Shown: piece after piece, positions 61,998 to 64,000 of the stretch
Layout: every line of letters begins with the position of its first letter
How positions within the stretch are numbered: position 1 is the stretch's first letter
From: Variovorax boronicumulans
GTDB lineage: Bacteria > Pseudomonadota > Gammaproteobacteria > Burkholderiales > Burkholderiaceae_C
Direction: 5' to 3'
Assembly: GCF_019352895.1 (NCBI RefSeq)
Contig: NZ_JAAAFX010000007.1
Location: 227,122 to 291,121, forward strand
Length of the DNA stretch: 64,000 nt
Position numbers and translations under genes: made by a program
The notes under the pieces: generated by a model
The model's input: the letters and a program-made list of their open reading frames with translations, nothing else
What the model was told of the DNA's origin: nothing
Databases searched by the model: none

Positions 61998-63097
61998 ATG
62001 ACCTCCCTGAAGAACGACTTCTTTCCGGTGTTCCGTTTCGCCGGCAGCCACCGCGCCATCGGCCGTGCCTATGGCGAGAGCTGTCGCGCGCTGATCCGCA
62101 CCCACCATGCGCGCGCCGAGGCCGGCGTGCTGCAATTGCGCGGCGGCTCGGCCGAGGAGGCACATGCCCAGGCGCTGGCCTACCGGCCGCATGTGCTGGC
62201 CGGCGCGGCCTTCTTCGACGAGGAGATCCAGGGCCTGGCCGAAGGCGCCGGCCTCACCTTGGGGCAGGCCTACCTGCTGCAGCTGCGCGCCGAGCTGAGT
62301 CCCAGCCGTTCGCGCCGGCCCGAGCCCGAATGCACCACGCTGGCGGTGGCACCGTCGGCCGCGGCCGACGGCCGGACCTACGCGGGCCAGATCGCCGACC
62401 TGCCGACCGCCTACCTCGACCTCGGCGTGGTGGTCGAGTTCGCGCCCGACGACCAGCCCGCGGTGCTGATGTTCACGCCCGCCGGCCAGCTGTCGTACAT
62501 CGGCGTCAACGACCGCGGCCTGTGCTGCTTCGCCAACTACCTGCATTGCGACGGCTGGCGCATGGGCATGCCGCGCTACTTCCTGTCGCGCATCGCGATG
62601 CTGGAGGGCCGGGTCGATGCGGCACTTGCCCGCGTCCGGAGCGTGACGCGCGCCTCGTCGCGCAACCTGCTGATGGCCGACGCGGCCGGCGCCATCGTCG
62701 ACCTCGAGACCACGGTCACGCGCGATGCGGCGCTGTCGCCGCAGGGCGGTGTGCTGGCGCATGCGAACCACTATGTCGCACCGTCGCTGCTGTCGGAAGA
62801 GCGCGCCTCGGACGCCTTCCTCTACAACTCGCGCCAGCGCCACGCGCGCATGGACACGCTGCTGCGCGAGGGCGTGGGCCGCCACACCATCGAGGGCCTG
62901 CAGGCGATCGCGCGCGACCGCGTCGGCTGGCCGCACTGCATCAGCCGCGCGCCCGGCGACGGGCAGGAGCAGGTGATGAGCGTGGCCTGCGCCATCGCCG
63001 CACCGGCGTCGGGCCAGCTCTGGGTGGCCAAGGGGCCGCCGCACGAACACGCCTTCGAGGCGCTGGGCTTCACGCTGTCGCGCCAGGGAGTGTCCGC

Positions 63098-63101
<4 letters not shown>
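61998..63101 (+). CDS. C45 peptidase/acyltransferase (AAT-like Ntn hydrolase)
   Basis: 367 residues of the acyl-CoA:6-aminopenicillanic-acid acyltransferase (peptidase C45) family. The N-terminal block FRFAGSHRAIGRAYGESC and the nucleophile context PECTTLAVAPS (Cys112, self-cleavage before Cys expected) are visible, followed by DGRTYAGQIAD and GVNDRGLCCFANYL. Family members hydrolyse or transfer N-acyl groups. No beta-lactam synthesis genes are present, so an amidase role on imported N-acyl compounds is more likely. It overlaps the ATPase start by four bases. Confidence 0.9.

Positions 63102-64000
<899 letters not shown>

Overview
The window is gene-dense, very GC-rich DNA that looks like a betaproteobacterial chromosome of the family Comamonadaceae, probably Variovorax or a close relative. 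This is judged from codon use, the cysI-DUF934-cysH-cysD-cysN gene set, Bug-type binding proteins and many sulfonate-uptake genes. No rRNA, tRNA, CRISPR array, transposase or phage gene was seen.

The unifying theme is sulfur. Positions 3-6146 hold assimilatory sulfate reduction: CysN, CysD and CysH in one unit, DUF934 and CysI in another. An unrelated gene on the other strand separates the two units, and each has a near-copy of the same upstream regulatory segment. From 17224 to 23849 runs an operon with an SsuBC-like importer that has two permeases, a DszB-type desulfinase, an SsuD-like monooxygenase with altered active-site residues, and two binding proteins. From 26245 to 36115 lies a full sulfonate cluster: a sulfate-binding protein, SsuE, three SsuA paralogues, SsuD, SsuC, SsuB, a MetY-type sulfhydrylase, a nitroreductase and SsuF. 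From 42080 to 50172 a DszC-like and a DszA-like flavoprotein bracket a peptide-type ABC importer. Relatives of all three enzymes of the 4S (Dsz) sulfur-scavenging pathway, plus a flavin reductase, therefore lie within about 30 kb, but in separate transport operons.

Positions 6873-16342 form an envelope-lipid stress island. It has an ECF sigma factor with a ChrR-type zinc/cupin anti-sigma, two CFA-synthase-like methyltransferases, an FAD oxidoreductase, DUF1365, DUF1295, DUF2878, DUF6134 and DUF2177 proteins, and a transglutaminase-like protein. Two elements of the form TGATC(C/T)-N16-CGTA, and a weaker third, sit before the sigma gene and the two structural operons, suggesting a self-contained regulon.

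The remainder holds MnmC and YggX, an Lrp regulator beside an RhtA/EamA exporter, TetR and LysR regulators, a small sugar-acid-type module (FAH hydrolase, SDR, Bug protein), a lipoprotein hydrolase and a PaiB-like protein. From 52682 to the right edge is a GntR-controlled locus. It combines a beta-lactamase-fold serine hydrolase, an omega-aminotransferase, two alpha/beta hydrolases, a peptide-type ABC importer and a C45 (AAT-like) Ntn hydrolase. It looks built to import and open an unidentified amide or ester. The last gene runs off the window.
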